Source: Litoreibacter janthinus (GTDB lineage Bacteria > Pseudomonadota > Alphaproteobacteria > Rhodobacterales > Rhodobacteraceae). Taken from it: 64,000 bases of DNA. Both the position numbers and the translations under genes were made by a program. The stretch lies in contig NZ_FOYO01000001.1 in assembly GCF_900111945.1 (NCBI RefSeq), forward strand, positions 1,743,751-1,807,750. The letters run 5' to 3'. The notes beneath the pieces were generated by a model. The model saw only the letters and a program-made list of their open reading frames with translations, was not told where the DNA came from and searched no databases. Position 1 is the stretch's first letter. Each line of letters opens with the position of its first letter. Shown piece after piece: positions 9,246 through 18,716 of the stretch.

Positions 9246-10100
9246 CTATGCCCGAGACCAAGCGCGGGTGATGGCGCGGCCAAGGACGATGCCAGCGGCG
9301 TGGCGTTTGAATGCGACGGGGCCGCGGTTGTCCTCTGTCGGGTCGATGTCGCCTAGCATGGCAGTCACCGCTTCCTTGATCGCGGCCTCGCCGCAATCGG
9401 TTCCAACGAGTGCGTCCGCCGCAGCTTCGGACCAGATCGGTGTGTCGCTGAGGTTCGTCATGGCGATGGACGCCGTGGCGACTTTCCCGCCCTCCTTGCT
9501 GATCTGAACGGCAGCCGCAGCCGTCGCATAGTCGCCGATCTTCCGCTTTTGCTTTTCATAGGCATAGCCGCCCACGGGTGCAGCGAAGGTCACAGCTGTC
9601 AGGACCTCTTCATCCTCGCGGTCGGTCATGTAGGCCGCCTCGTAGAAGTCGCGTGCTTCGACGGTGCGATCCCCGTCAGGGCCGGTCAGATGGAACTGTG
9701 CATTCAGGCATTGCATCAGGCCGGGCATGTCGTTGCCCGGGTCGCCATTCGCCACATTGCCGCCCACTGTGCCCATGTAGCGGACCTGTGGGTCCGCAAT
9801 CTGAAGCGCGGCCTCTTTCATGATTGGTGCGGCGGCGGTGAGCGACGCAGAGGTGATGATCTCGTGCTGAGTGGTCATCGCACCGATGCGGACCGTGCCA
9901 TCGGCAATCGTAATGCCCCCCAGCCCCTCGATGCCCTGAAGGTCGATCAGATGCGGCACTTCTGCCATGCGCAGTTTCATCATCGGGATGAGGCTGTGTC
10001 CGCCCGCCATCACGCGTGCATCATCGCCATGTTCTTGAAGAAGGGCGATCACGCCCTTTAGGTCTGTCGGCCTGTAATACTCGAATGCCGCTGGTATCAT
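9246..10100 (-). CDS. coxM: CO dehydrogenase medium subunit (FAD)
   Basis: A 284-residue FAD-binding subunit that passes electrons towards the quinone pool. It has the two flavin motifs of the family, AGGHSL near residue 33 and [14 protein letters not shown] near residue 110, and the C-terminal CO-dehydrogenase flavoprotein domain. GGGAGG precedes the ATG by about eight bases. It is the first enzyme gene of the cox operon and lies 135 bases downstream of the regulator coxC on the same strand. Confidence 0.96.
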   Translation of the reverse strand: MIPAAFEYYRPTDLKGVIALLQEHGDDARVMAGGHSLIPMMKLRMAEVPHLIDLQGIEGLGGITIADGTVRIGAMTTQHEIITSASLTAAAPIMKEAALQIADPQVRYMGTVGGNVANGDPGNDMPGLMQCLNAQFHLTGPDGDRTVEARDFYEAAYMTDREDEEVLTAVTFAAPVGGYAYEKQKRKIGDYATAAAAVQISKEGGKVATASIAMTNLSDTPIWSEAAADALVGTDCGEAAIKEAVTAMLGDIDPTEDNRGPVAFKRHAAGIVLGRAITRAWSRA

Positions 10101-10235
10101 TGCTTCGCCTCCCGTTCCGCAATTTCGTGTCAGAAGGGCAGGCTGGACTCAGTCGTATGCGGGCGCTTGCGCTATCGACCGAAATACAAGGTGTTTTGCA
10201 CGAACTGCGCCTTTGGCCGCTCGAGTTGCGAATGG

Positions 10236-11354
10236 CTATAGGCCGAGTGCGTCGCGAACGGCTTTCAGATTCGACCGGCTCACCGGAACTGACGGCAAAT
10301 CGGCAGAGGCAAAACGGCAGACGCCGTTGTCCTTCAGACGCTCGAACTGTTTCACATGCGTCGGGTTCACCAAATAGCTGCGGTGGGTTCTGATAAACCC
10401 GAGCGGGGTCAGACGTGTGACCGCTTCGGTGATGGGCCAGACGCAAAACAGTTGGGCGTCGTTAGTATAGACATTGGTGTAATGTCCTTCGGCCCGCACA
10501 AAGGCAACCTGAGCAGGGTCGATCAGAAGTGTGACGCCGTTGCGCTCGCATGGGATGCGCAGGGCGATGGGGGCGGCTTCGGGCGCGGCTGGCTTTGGCG
10601 TGACAGGTTCGGGGACCGTCGACGAGACCTGTTGCGGCGGGGTCGCGACAAGGAATGTCACGCCCATCCACAAGAATCCTCCGAAGATCACGAAGCTTGA
10701 AATGATTACTCCGATTGCGAGCACTTCATTGCTCATCACCGGGCCGAACTCATTCAATGTCGGGACCGCCACGAAACGGGTTCCGGCAATGGCGATGAAA
10801 TGCACCGCACTGACGGCAAAGCCAAAACACAGCGTCCCAAGCAAGATGCTGCGATTTGTCCGCTGGCCATAGGCAATCCAGAACGCCGCGATGCACAACC
10901 CGATTGCACAGATGACCGCCAGACCAATCCCCAAAGGCGTATACACGGCGCGGCACAACTGAAGCCCCGCCATGCCGATATAGTGCATCGCAAGAATGCC
11001 GCAGCCTACCAAGGCCCCCGCCGCACAAACTGTGAGTGGTGTCCTTTTGCGGAAATGCAAAAGCAGCAAGGCCGTCCCGACAATCAGGATTGCCAGCAAA
11101 GCCGATGCGAGCGTGATGGCCGCGTCATAGTAAAACAGGATCGGCATTTGGATCCCAAGCATCGCCACGAAATGCATCGACCAAATGCCGCCGCCCAAGG
11201 CGACGGCGGACGCGGCGACAGATCCCTTGCGACGCAATACGCTTTGTTTGGAAAGGTCTTTGGACAGTGTCAAACCGGTAAAGCTCGCTGCCATGGCGAT
11301 CACCACCGAGGCTACGACAAGCGTCGAGTTATGACTCACGTCCAAGAATTCCAT
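10236..11354 (-). CDS. coxC: CoxC-like MHYT-LytTR membrane sensor-regulator
   Basis: A ~372-residue protein. The N-terminal ~230 residues are an MHYT integral-membrane domain with repeated Met/Val-His-Phe/Tyr motifs inside helices (SMHFVAMLG, AMHYIGMAG, AVHFIAIAG), thought to bind metal and sense a diatomic gas. After a Pro/Ala linker, the C-terminal ~100 residues are a LytTR DNA-binding domain (VAFVRAEGHYTNVYT ... IRTHRSYLVN). This architecture is that of CoxC and CoxH in A. carboxidovorans. Position upstream of coxMSL suggests it regulates the operon. The start could instead be a GTG at 11369. Confidence 0.88.
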   Translation of the reverse strand: MEFLDVSHNSTLVVASVVIAMAASFTGLTLSKDLSKQSVLRRKGSVAASAVALGGGIWSMHFVAMLGIQMPILFYYDAAITLASALLAILIVGTALLLLHFRKRTPLTVCAAGALVGCGILAMHYIGMAGLQLCRAVYTPLGIGLAVICAIGLCIAAFWIAYGQRTNRSILLGTLCFGFAVSAVHFIAIAGTRFVAVPTLNEFGPVMSNEVLAIGVIISSFVIFGGFLWMGVTFLVATPPQQVSSTVPEPVTPKPAAPEAAPIALRIPCERNGVTLLIDPAQVAFVRAEGHYTNVYTNDAQLFCVWPITEAVTRLTPLGFIRTHRSYLVNPTHVKQFERLKDNGVCRFASADLPSVPVSRSNLKAVRDALGL

Positions 11355-11643
11355 GCCGTTTGATGGCACCTATCCTGAAACAAATCAAACGCGTAAGCAC
11401 GCCAAACAGTGCAAGCCGCTCGGCTCGTCCCGACCTCCGACATCAATTGACATGCCAACCCGGCCGCCGCTGACATTCGACAGAGGTCGCAAAGAGAAGC
11501 GGTTCGGAAGAAGCCGCCGTTCATTGCGCAGAACCCGAAGTGAGCGTCGTGAATCCCTGTCCTCAAAAAACACTGTCAAAATTATCGGCTGTGCCCTACC
11601 AATTTCAACTTATGAAGCACCGCCCATCAGCAGTTGCAAACAC

Positions 11644-13173
11644 ATGACCGACGCCACGGGCAAAGCCACGAGGCGCAGCGGTGGTCGCGCGCAACGCCTT
11701 ATTCAACGTGCAGCCAAACCGATTGTCGATCCGTGCCCGCCAGGTCAGATCGGCGGCTCATATAAGCCGCTGACCGAAGTTGATCTGGCTCGTATATTCA
11801 AGACCGCCTTAAAGCTGCTGTCCGACCTTGGAATGGGAGAAGTTCCGGACAGGCTTCGGCGTGACCTTCTTGCGGCTGGCGCGCAGGACAATGGCAAAGG
11901 TCGCGTGACCTTTCCGGCACCTCTGGTTGAGGATGCAATCGCGCGAGCGGCCAAGACATTCGCCTTGCATGGTCGCGATGACAACCGCTCGATCGAGGTG
12001 GGTGGCAACAAGGTCTATTTCGGGACCGGCGGTGCCGCCGTTCAAACGCTGGATTTGGAGGACGGTATCTACCGTCCGTCAACGCTTGCCGACCTTCACA
12101 ATTTCACGCGACTGCAAGACACGTTGGCGAATGTAAGTTGGTATACACGCTGTTGCGTTGCGACCGATGTGCCCGACAATTTCGATCTGGACGTGAACAC
12201 CGCCTACGCCTTGTTGCGCAATACGACGAAACCCACGGCGACGTCGTTTACCTTGGCTGAACACATAGATCCGATCGTCAAAATGCTCGACATCGCGGCG
12301 GGTGGCGAAGGCGAATTCTCAAAACGCCCCTTCATGAAAGCGCATATCAGCCCCGTGATTTCGCCAATGCGGTACGGGGAAGACGCGGTGGATGTCGTCT
12401 ATGAGTGCATCAAGCACAACATTCCGATGTCATGCATCACGGCCGCCCAAGCCGGTGCGACTGCGCCTGCAACGATGGCTGGCTTTCTGGCGCAATCCTT
12501 AGCTGAAACGCTGGCAAGTCTCGTTATGGTTCACGCGATCAAACCCGGATTTCCGATGGTCTTCTCCAACTGGCCATTGGTTGTTGACCTGCGCACTGGC
12601 GCCTTCTCGGGTGGGAGCGGGGAAAGCGCTGTTCTAAATGCGGCCTCGGCGCAACTGTCGAACTGGTTGGGACTGCCATCCGGCGTGGCGTGTTCGATGA
12701 CGGACGCCAAAGCAATCGACGCGCAATACGGCGCTGAAAAGGGGATAAGCTCGCTTGCCGCGGCCCTTGCGGGTGGCAATTTGATTTACGAGAGTTCAGG
12801 CATGACCGCGTCCTTGCTGGGGGCCAGTTTTGAAGCCTTCATTCTAGACGACGAGATGCACTCGCATACCTATCGTGCGCTGCGTGGGATCGAAGTATCC
12901 GAAGAAAACCTTGGATTTGATGCGATCAACGAGGCGGTTCTTGGCCCGGGTCATTTCCTTGGGGGGGAACACACGATTGCTGCGATGGAACGTGACTATT
13001 TTTATCCGTCCGTTGCCAATCGCGAAGAGCCACGCACATGGGCCGAAAACGGAGCAAAAGACGCGAGGACAGTAGCGCGGGAACGCGCGCGCCGCATCTT
13101 GGCGGATCACCATCCTGAATACCTATCGAGCGACCAAGACGCCGCCATTCGCAGCCAGTTCAAGATCCTTTGA
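11644..13173 (+). CDS. Trimethylamine methyltransferase (MttB) family protein, non-pyrrolysine
   Basis: A 509-residue MttB-superfamily protein (COG5598) with segments MLDIAAGG, HISPVISPMRYG, FSGGSGESAV and SMTDAKAIDAQYGAEKG. The frame has no internal amber codon, so it is the non-pyrrolysine branch, whose known members demethylate quaternary amines such as glycine betaine onto a corrinoid protein. No corrinoid protein, reductive activase or MtgA-like gene adjoins it. I place the start at MTDATGKATR; no clear ribosome-binding site precedes it and the frame is open 97 codons further upstream. It diverges from coxC. Substrate unknown. Confidence 0.85.
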   Translation: MTDATGKATRRSGGRAQRLIQRAAKPIVDPCPPGQIGGSYKPLTEVDLARIFKTALKLLSDLGMGEVPDRLRRDLLAAGAQDNGKGRVTFPAPLVEDAIARAAKTFALHGRDDNRSIEVGGNKVYFGTGGAAVQTLDLEDGIYRPSTLADLHNFTRLQDTLANVSWYTRCCVATDVPDNFDLDVNTAYALLRNTTKPTATSFTLAEHIDPIVKMLDIAAGGEGEFSKRPFMKAHISPVISPMRYGEDAVDVVYECIKHNIPMSCITAAQAGATAPATMAGFLAQSLAETLASLVMVHAIKPGFPMVFSNWPLVVDLRTGAFSGGSGESAVLNAASAQLSNWLGLPSGVACSMTDAKAIDAQYGAEKGISSLAAALAGGNLIYESSGMTASLLGASFEAFILDDEMHSHTYRALRGIEVSEENLGFDAINEAVLGPGHFLGGEHTIAAMERDYFYPSVANREEPRTWAENGAKDARTVARERARRILADHHPEYLSSDQDAAIRSQFKIL

Positions 13174-13258
13174 CGAACTACTCTTAAGATTAGAGCCCAC
13201 CGTTGCGGCTCAAAGCCCTAATCCCCTCCGACCTTCTGGAAAAAGTACGTTAGGACCC

Positions 13259-13292
13259 AAAACAGTCGCCCAACATCTCTGTCGGGCGACTG
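13259..13292 (-). terminator. Hairpin with T-run downstream of gatB
   Basis: Inverted repeat CAGTCGCCC / GGGCGACTG (13263-13271 and 13284-13292) with a 12-base loop. Read on the minus strand it is followed by TTTT, so it fits a terminator for gatB. On the plus strand it could also end the mttB-like transcript. Confidence 0.7.
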
Positions 13293-13304
13293 GGTCTAGA
13301 GTTC

Positions 13305-14819
13305 TCAACCGGCCAGCTTCTTCGCCACCAGCTCGTTCACGGCTTTCGGGTTGGCCTTGCCGCCCGTCGCCTTCATCACCTGACCCACAAACCAGCCTGC
13401 CAGTTTGGGATTCTCTTTGGCCTTTTCCACCTGCGCGGGGTTGGCGGCGATGATCTCGTCCAAGGCGGCTTCAATCGGGCCAAGGTCGGTCACCTGCTTC
13501 ATGCCGCGCGCCTCGACGATCTCGGCAGGGTCGCCGCCCTCAGAGTAAACAATCTCGAACAGGTCCTTGGCGATCTTGCCGGAAATGGCGTCCGACGCGA
13601 TCAGGTCAATGATGCCACCAAGTTGGGCAGGGGAGACAGGGCTGTCACCGATGGCCTTATCGTCGTCCTTTTTCAGACGGCCGAACAGCTCGTTAATCAC
13701 CCAGTTCGCAGCGATCTTGCCATCGCGGCCTTGGGCAACCTCTTCGAAATAGGCGGCATCGGCGGTATCGGCGGTCAACACGGAGGCGTCATATTCCGAC
13801 AATCCGAATTCGCTGATGAAGCGCAGGCGCTTTTCATCTGGCAACTCTGGCAGATGGGCGGCTAGGTCGTCGATCCAGCCCTGCTCGATCTCCAACGGCA
13901 GCAAGTCGGGGTCGGGGAAGTAGCGGTAGTCATGTGCCTCTTCCTTGGACCGCATGGAGCGCGTTTCGCCCTTGTCCGGATCGTAGAGTCGGGTTTCCTG
14001 GTCAACCTTGCCGCCGCCTTCGACGATGGCGATCTGGCGACGGGCTTCGACCTCAATCGCTTGCTGGATGAAACGCAGCGAGTTCATGTTCTTGATCTCG
14101 CAACGTGTTCCCAGATGCGCGAAGTCACCGCTCTCTTGGTATTTCTCGTAGTCGCCCGGCGTGCAGATAGACACGTTCACATCGGCACGCAGGTTGCCGT
14201 TTTGCATGTTGCCGTCGCAGGTGCCCAGATAGCGCATGATCTGGCGCAGCTTGGACACATAGGCGGCGGCCTCTTCCGGCCCACGGATGTCAGGCATGGA
14301 GACGATTTCCATTAGCGCGACGCCGGTCCGGTTGAGGTCCACAAAAGACATCGTCGGGTCCATGTCGTGGATGGATTTGCCCGCGTCCTGCTCCAAATGG
14401 ATGCGTTCGATGCGCACCATACGCGCCACACCCGGACCCATATCGACCAGCACTTCGCCTTCGCCCACGATGGGGTGATAGAGCTGCGAAATCTGGTAGC
14501 CTTGGGGCAGGTCGGGGTAGAAGTAGTTCTTCCGGTCAAAGGCAGAGTAAAGGTTGATCTGGGCCTTCAGCCCAAGGCCGGTGCGCACGGCTTGTGCGAC
14601 GCATTCCTCGTTGATCACGGGCAACATGCCGGGCATGCCTGCGTCCACAAAGGCGACGTTGGAGTTCGGCTCTGCCCCGAATTTGGTCGACGCACCCGAG
14701 AACAGCTTGGCGTTGGTGGCCACCTGCGCGTGCACCTCAAGGCCAATCACCAGCTCCCAATCCTGCTTTGCACCAGCAATCACTTTGGGCTTCGGGGTCT
14801 CGTAGGTCAGGTCTAGCAT
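13305..14819 (-). CDS. gatB: Asp-tRNA(Asn)/Glu-tRNA(Gln) amidotransferase subunit B
   Basis: A 504-residue GatB, the usual family length. With GatA and GatC it converts mischarged Glu-tRNA(Gln) and Asp-tRNA(Asn) to the correct amide. Visible signatures are [30 protein letters not shown] and [10 protein letters not shown], followed by the YqeY-like C-terminal domain ending in [15 protein letters not shown]. The start at [10 protein letters not shown] has a GGAGA site eight bases upstream; the much longer open frame upstream is non-coding in composition. It is a single transcription unit here. Confidence 0.96.
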   Translation of the reverse strand: MLDLTYETPKPKVIAGAKQDWELVIGLEVHAQVATNAKLFSGASTKFGAEPNSNVAFVDAGMPGMLPVINEECVAQAVRTGLGLKAQINLYSAFDRKNYFYPDLPQGYQISQLYHPIVGEGEVLVDMGPGVARMVRIERIHLEQDAGKSIHDMDPTMSFVDLNRTGVALMEIVSMPDIRGPEEAAAYVSKLRQIMRYLGTCDGNMQNGNLRADVNVSICTPGDYEKYQESGDFAHLGTRCEIKNMNSLRFIQQAIEVEARRQIAIVEGGGKVDQETRLYDPDKGETRSMRSKEEAHDYRYFPDPDLLPLEIEQGWIDDLAAHLPELPDEKRLRFISEFGLSEYDASVLTADTADAAYFEEVAQGRDGKIAANWVINELFGRLKKDDDKAIGDSPVSPAQLGGIIDLIASDAISGKIAKDLFEIVYSEGGDPAEIVEARGMKQVTDLGPIEAALDEIIAANPAQVEKAKENPKLAGWFVGQVMKATGGKANPKAVNELVAKKLAG

Positions 14820-15106
14820 GAGGGGGTCTCCACTGGGTCGTCCGCGTTCTAGTGAAATTCCGGAGGTCGGGCAAGGTGACAAAGACCCCTTCATGCTCAT
14901 TGTCCCGAAGGGGTGGCACGGGGGATTTGAGTTTGCAGGACGGCACATCGTCTTGTGTGTTGACCCTGTTTTGGCCCCCGCAATTGACTTAAGGTCAGTC
15001 GACAACCCTTTGAAGAACGGCGGTTTGTTGCCCAAATCGAAACGATGGGTGCCCGGATTGAACATTTTGTTGTCAGGGTTAACGATCTCTGATTTTCATT
15101 TTCTCC

Positions 15107-15895
15107 ATGCGCTGCCACGCACTTATAATTGCCGCTTGTTTCGCGGCCGGATCTGCTGTCGCGCAGGATCCCCTCCCCAAGGTTGACCCTGTGGATGGAG
15201 CCGCTTTGGTCGAAGTCGCTTATCAGGCGGCCCGCCGCCCAGAGCCGGTGCGTCCGATCCCGCGTGTGGATCACATTCCGCGTGCCCGCTGGGATTTTCG
15301 ATCCGAGGGGCGGCTTTGGACACGCACGACGCTAGAGGCGCTGAAGGGCCATGGCCTGCCGCTGCTCAAGACTGTGCCGCGCGACATTGCGGATTGGTGC
15401 CCGAATTACGAGAACAACGGGCTGGAGAAGCGGGCGGCGTTCTGGAACGGCTTCCTGAGCGCGCTGGCCAAACACGAAAGCACGTGGAAGCCGCGTGCTG
15501 TCGGCGGTGGCGGCTTATGGTACGGGCTGACACAGATCCTGCCCGGCACCGCGCGGGGCTACAAATGCCGCGTAGGGTCGGGGGAGGCCTTGAAGAACGG
15601 CTCTGCCAATCTCAGCTGTGCAGTCCGGATCATGACCCACACCGTTTTGCGCGACAACGCGGTGGCACGAAAAGCGAATGGTCGGCTGGGCGGAGTAGCG
15701 GCCGATTGGGGCCCGATGACCAAATCCGGCAAGCGCCGCGAAATGGCATCTTGGTTGCGCGGGCAGAAATACTGCAAGCTGCTCAGCGACACCAAGCCCA
15801 TCCCGCGTCCGCGGTCGATCACGCAGCGTATCCCGCTGGAACAGCGCCTCGTGGAGATTGAGCCGACCCAACGGCCCGAAGCTCTGGCCGATTAG
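15107..15895 (+). CDS. Exported lytic transglycosylase (SLT) domain protein
   Basis: A 262-residue protein with a cleavable signal peptide (about residues 1-19, ending SAVA). From about residue 110 the sequence fits a transglycosylase SLT fold: FLSALAKHEST supplies the catalytic Glu, followed by GGLWYGLTQILPGTARGY. It would cleave peptidoglycan in the periplasm. The C-terminal 30 residues are Pro/Arg-rich. It diverges from gatB. Family-level assignment is good; the exact role is unknown. Confidence 0.85.
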   Translation: MRCHALIIAACFAAGSAVAQDPLPKVDPVDGAALVEVAYQAARRPEPVRPIPRVDHIPRARWDFRSEGRLWTRTTLEALKGHGLPLLKTVPRDIADWCPNYENNGLEKRAAFWNGFLSALAKHESTWKPRAVGGGGLWYGLTQILPGTARGYKCRVGSGEALKNGSANLSCAVRIMTHTVLRDNAVARKANGRLGGVAADWGPMTKSGKRREMASWLRGQKYCKLLSDTKPIPRPRSITQRIPLEQRLVEIEPTQRPEALAD

Positions 15896-15916
15896 GCGCA
15901 ACCGGATCTGTTGAAC

Positions 15917-15951
15917 AAAAAAGGGCCTGCCTCCAAGAAGGAAGGCAGGCC
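15917..15951 (-). terminator. Rho-independent terminator
   Basis: Nine-base stem GGCCTGCCT / AGGCAGGCC (15924-15932, 15943-15951). On the minus strand it is followed directly by six T, so it terminates the DJ-1-like gene; it also lies between two convergent genes. Confidence 0.88.
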
Positions 15952-15982
15952 AAGTTCAGCAGGGAGTATTCAGTATCAATCG

Positions 15983-16543
15983 TTAGGCGGCGTCGCGGTG
16001 ATGCTCGCCTTCTTCCACTTCCTCAACGATCTTGGACACGAAAGCCTTCAGATCCTCGGGGCTGCGGGAGGTGATAATGCCGTTGGAAATGGCGACCTCT
16101 TTGTCGACCACATTGGCACCAGCGTTCCTCAGGTCCGTGCGGATCGAATGGTAGCTGGTCATCTCACGATCCTTAGCGACACCCGCTTCGATCAGCAGCC
16201 ATGGCGCGTGGCAGATCGCGGCGACGATCTTGTCATGCTCGACAAAGCCGCGCACCAAGTTCACGGCTTCAGTGTTGACGCGCAGAAGGTCGGGATTGAT
16301 TTGGCCGCCGGGCAGAACGAGGCAATCATAGTCCTCAATCTTTACTTCAGAGAACGACAGGTCGGCCTCCGCCTCGCGGCCCCAGTCGCCATCGTTCCAG
16401 CCTTTGATGGCTGCCCCATCAGGGGTGGCTACGTGGACAGTGGCACCTTTGGCGCGCAGTTGGTCGCGGGGAAATTCCAGTTCAGACTGCTCGAACCCGT
16501 GGGTCGACAGAATCAGGATTTTCGACGTTTCGATATTTGGCAT
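15983..16543 (-). CDS. DJ-1/PfpI family type 1 glutamine amidotransferase-like protein
   Basis: A 186-residue DJ-1/PfpI-fold protein. The nucleophile elbow is AAICHAPWLL with the conserved Cys-His pair; the strand DCLVLPGGQINPDLLR carries the family Gly-Gly motif. Relatives act as proteases, deglycases or stress chaperones. The start at MPNIETSKI has an AAGGAGC site seven bases upstream; the frame is open another 73 codons but that part is Arg-rich and without family match. It ends before a strong terminator. Confidence 0.9.
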   Translation of the reverse strand: MPNIETSKILILSTHGFEQSELEFPRDQLRAKGATVHVATPDGAAIKGWNDGDWGREAEADLSFSEVKIEDYDCLVLPGGQINPDLLRVNTEAVNLVRGFVEHDKIVAAICHAPWLLIEAGVAKDREMTSYHSIRTDLRNAGANVVDKEVAISNGIITSRSPEDLKAFVSKIVEEVEEGEHHRDAA

Positions 16544-16623
16544 GTCTTGCTCCTTTGCAATTGCATTGGTTCTGCCAACACAACGACTGCCCGGAGCAAG
16601 AGTTCCAGAGTTAGGAAGGTTTT

Positions 16624-17379
16624 TTAACGACCGCCTGACACGTCGACGGATGTGCCGGTGATGTAGCTTGCGCCTTCGCCCATCAAAAACAGAATGGTGT
16701 GGGCACATTCCTCGGCATCGCCGGGGCGCTTCATCGGCACGGTGTCGGCAAGGTCGTCGCACCGGTCGGGCAGGCCGCCTTTCGCGTGGATCGCGGTTTC
16801 GATCAGGCCAGGGCGGATCGCGACGACGCGCACACCGTCCGGTGCCACTTCATCGCTTATGCCTTTGGTGAAGATGTCGATGCCCGCCTTGGTCGCCGCG
16901 TAGTCCACATATTGTCCGGCAGAGCCCAAGCGTGCCGCCGCAGAGCCGGTGTTGATGATCACGCCGCCATCGCCACCGAAGGCCTTCGACATGCGCAATA
17001 CACCCTGCTGGGCCACCAGCATCGCGCCGATCAGGTTCACATCGACCATGCGGCGCAGACGTTCATAGGACATTTCTTCCACGCGCTGCGGCTTGTCCAC
17101 GATGCCGGCATTGTTCACCAACGCGTCCATTTGCGGGAAAGCGGCGTCGAATTCTTCGAAGATGCGTTCGACATCCTCTGGGTTGGCGACGTCGCCTTGG
17201 AACGTGTGCGTGACAGCGCCTTCCTGTTCACACATCTGGGCGACAAGCTGCGCACCTTTCAGGTCGGTATTGTAGTGGATGCCCACGTCATACCCGCTTT
17301 TGGAGGCCAGCACAGCGGTCGCTGCCCCGATGCCGGAGCTTGCGCCAGTGATAAGCACGGTTTTGGTCTTGCGGGCCAT
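16624..17379 (-). CDS. SDR family NAD(P)-dependent oxidoreductase
   Basis: A 251-residue classical short-chain dehydrogenase. It has the cofactor-binding TGASSGIG, the NNAG motif, the catalytic Ser (NTGSAAARLG) and YAATKAG with the Tyr-x-x-x-Lys pair, and ends YITGTSVDVSGGR. The substrate cannot be read from sequence. It lies 80 bases upstream of the DJ-1-like gene on the same strand, so the two may be co-transcribed. Confidence 0.93.
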   Translation of the reverse strand: MARKTKTVLITGASSGIGAATAVLASKSGYDVGIHYNTDLKGAQLVAQMCEQEGAVTHTFQGDVANPEDVERIFEEFDAAFPQMDALVNNAGIVDKPQRVEEMSYERLRRMVDVNLIGAMLVAQQGVLRMSKAFGGDGGVIINTGSAAARLGSAGQYVDYAATKAGIDIFTKGISDEVAPDGVRVVAIRPGLIETAIHAKGGLPDRCDDLADTVPMKRPGDAEECAHTILFLMGEGASYITGTSVDVSGGR

Positions 17380-17474
17380 TGGGGTCTCCTGAAATCAATC
17401 CTGAAGGGCTTTCAACAATCCAAGTCTGGCGGATTTATGGCGTGCGGCGCAAGTCATCAGAAAACTGCGAAGGG

Positions 17475-18110
17475 TTATTGCGACAGATGCGCCAGAACCT
17501 CATCCGCCAACGCCGCCACTTCCAGACCAGCGGGGCTTTTGGCTGCGATATCTTGCACCGCGAGACCTTTCCCGAAGGTCTCTGCATAGGCGACACGGTT
17601 GGCGAGGCTCGCCTCGGCCAGCCCCGCGTCGATCTTGGCGGCTGCCTCCGCAATGTCACGGCCCAAACGCGTTCCGGAGCGCGTCCGGTTCAGCACGATC
17701 AGCGCGGGCGTATTTTCGCGGCGGGCAAGGTCCAGCACGCCTTCCGTTGCCCAAAGGTCCAGATGGCTGGTGGCCACGGGGACAAGGGTAAGGGCGGCTT
17801 TGCGCAGGGCAGGCCGCAAGTCGCTATCGGCTTTTGGCGGCGTGTCTACCAAGACCAGATCGAAATCGGACAGCATCTTGCCGACTTCGTATTCGATCCC
17901 CCATGCGGAAGCGGTCGAGAACTCCATACCCGGGTCCTCCAGCGTGTCGCGGCGGGCCATGAACCAGCGCCCAAGGCTGCCTTGCGGATCGGTGTCGATG
18001 ATCGCCACCCGCTTACCCAGCCGCGTGAAGGCCACTGCGAGGTTTGCGGTTAGCGTCGTTTTACCGCTTCCACCTTTTTGCTGGGCGATTGTGATCGCTG
18101 TGCCTGACAT
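17475..18110 (-). CDS. ParA/MinD-family ATPase
   Basis: A ~211-residue ParA-type P-loop ATPase with the deviant Walker A KGGSGKTT, the A-prime strand IIDTDPQGS and the Walker B-like LVLVDTPPKAD. It is shorter than chromosomal ParA and has no ParB neighbour, so it is an orphan ParA relative, possibly positioning a protein complex rather than DNA. The start at MSGTAITIAQQ fits the family; four codons earlier there is another ATG. Confidence 0.9.
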   Translation of the reverse strand: MSGTAITIAQQKGGSGKTTLTANLAVAFTRLGKRVAIIDTDPQGSLGRWFMARRDTLEDPGMEFSTASAWGIEYEVGKMLSDFDLVLVDTPPKADSDLRPALRKAALTLVPVATSHLDLWATEGVLDLARRENTPALIVLNRTRSGTRLGRDIAEAAAKIDAGLAEASLANRVAYAETFGKGLAVQDIAAKSPAGLEVAALADEVLAHLSQ

Positions 18111-18237
18111 GACGTGATCCACGAATAAGTTGTGCTGCGGTGCAGCATCGCACAGATCGCAGCGGGATGCACGGTCCGCTTTAGTGGCAAGTTCAGTGGG
18201 TTAGGAAAGCGGCTGCGCGACTCACCAATTAGCGGGA

Positions 18238-18675
18238 TCAAACTTTGAAGGCGCATTTAATGTCGTCGAGCGCGCTGATCTGGCGCTCTGACAAGGGCGC
18301 GTTTCCGGAGGTGCCGATGGCGTTGATCACTTGCATCAACGGGGCAAGATGCTCGGTCCCGCGCAACTTGTGGAGCTTTCGCGACAGGCGGGACACCGCA
18401 GGCTCCGGTCCGCCGCATTCCGTCATCAGCCAGCGACCAAGGATCACCAGTTCCTCGGCGTCGTGCAAACTGACATGGGCCGCGTTTTGCAGCTCGCGCA
18501 CCATCGCGATGCGTGTCTCTTGCGACGGGAGGTCGTCCAACTCCAGAAAAGCTACATTGACCAAATCTCGGCCGGCATCGCTGATGCCGCGCAATCGGAA
18601 ATACCAATAGGCCACGGCACCCAAGGCACCAAGAATGGCCAGTAAAACTGGCTTGTTCTTCGTCTCGTTGCTTAT
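18238..18675 (-). CDS. Membrane-anchored hypothetical protein with uncertain (possibly AUA) start
   Basis: From the TTG at 18624 the frame gives 128 residues, but this cuts an apparent transmembrane helix in half. The same frame is open upstream and completes the helix (KNKPVLLAILGALGAVAYW), preceded by a polar start ISNETK. No ATG, GTG or TTG lies between the upstream stop and that helix; the best-placed codon is ATA at 18675, with GGCGGA a few bases before it. The soluble part is helical (LVILGRWLMTECGGPEPAV) and resembles nothing I can name. It sits between parA-like and pepN genes. Confidence 0.65.
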   Translation of the reverse strand: MSNETKNKPVLLAILGALGAVAYWYFRLRGISDAGRDLVNVAFLELDDLPSQETRIAMVRELQNAAHVSLHDAEELVILGRWLMTECGGPEPAVSRLSRKLHKLRGTEHLAPLMQVINAIGTSGNAPLSERQISALDDIKCAFKV

Positions 18676-18716
18676 GTTCCGCCATCGGTAACAGGGGTTT
18701 GGGCTGAACTAAGACC

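Noticed and set aside
11353..11643. 97-codon upstream extension of the MttB-like gene
   Set aside because: The extension is Arg/Ser-rich, overlaps the coxC start region and has no family match.
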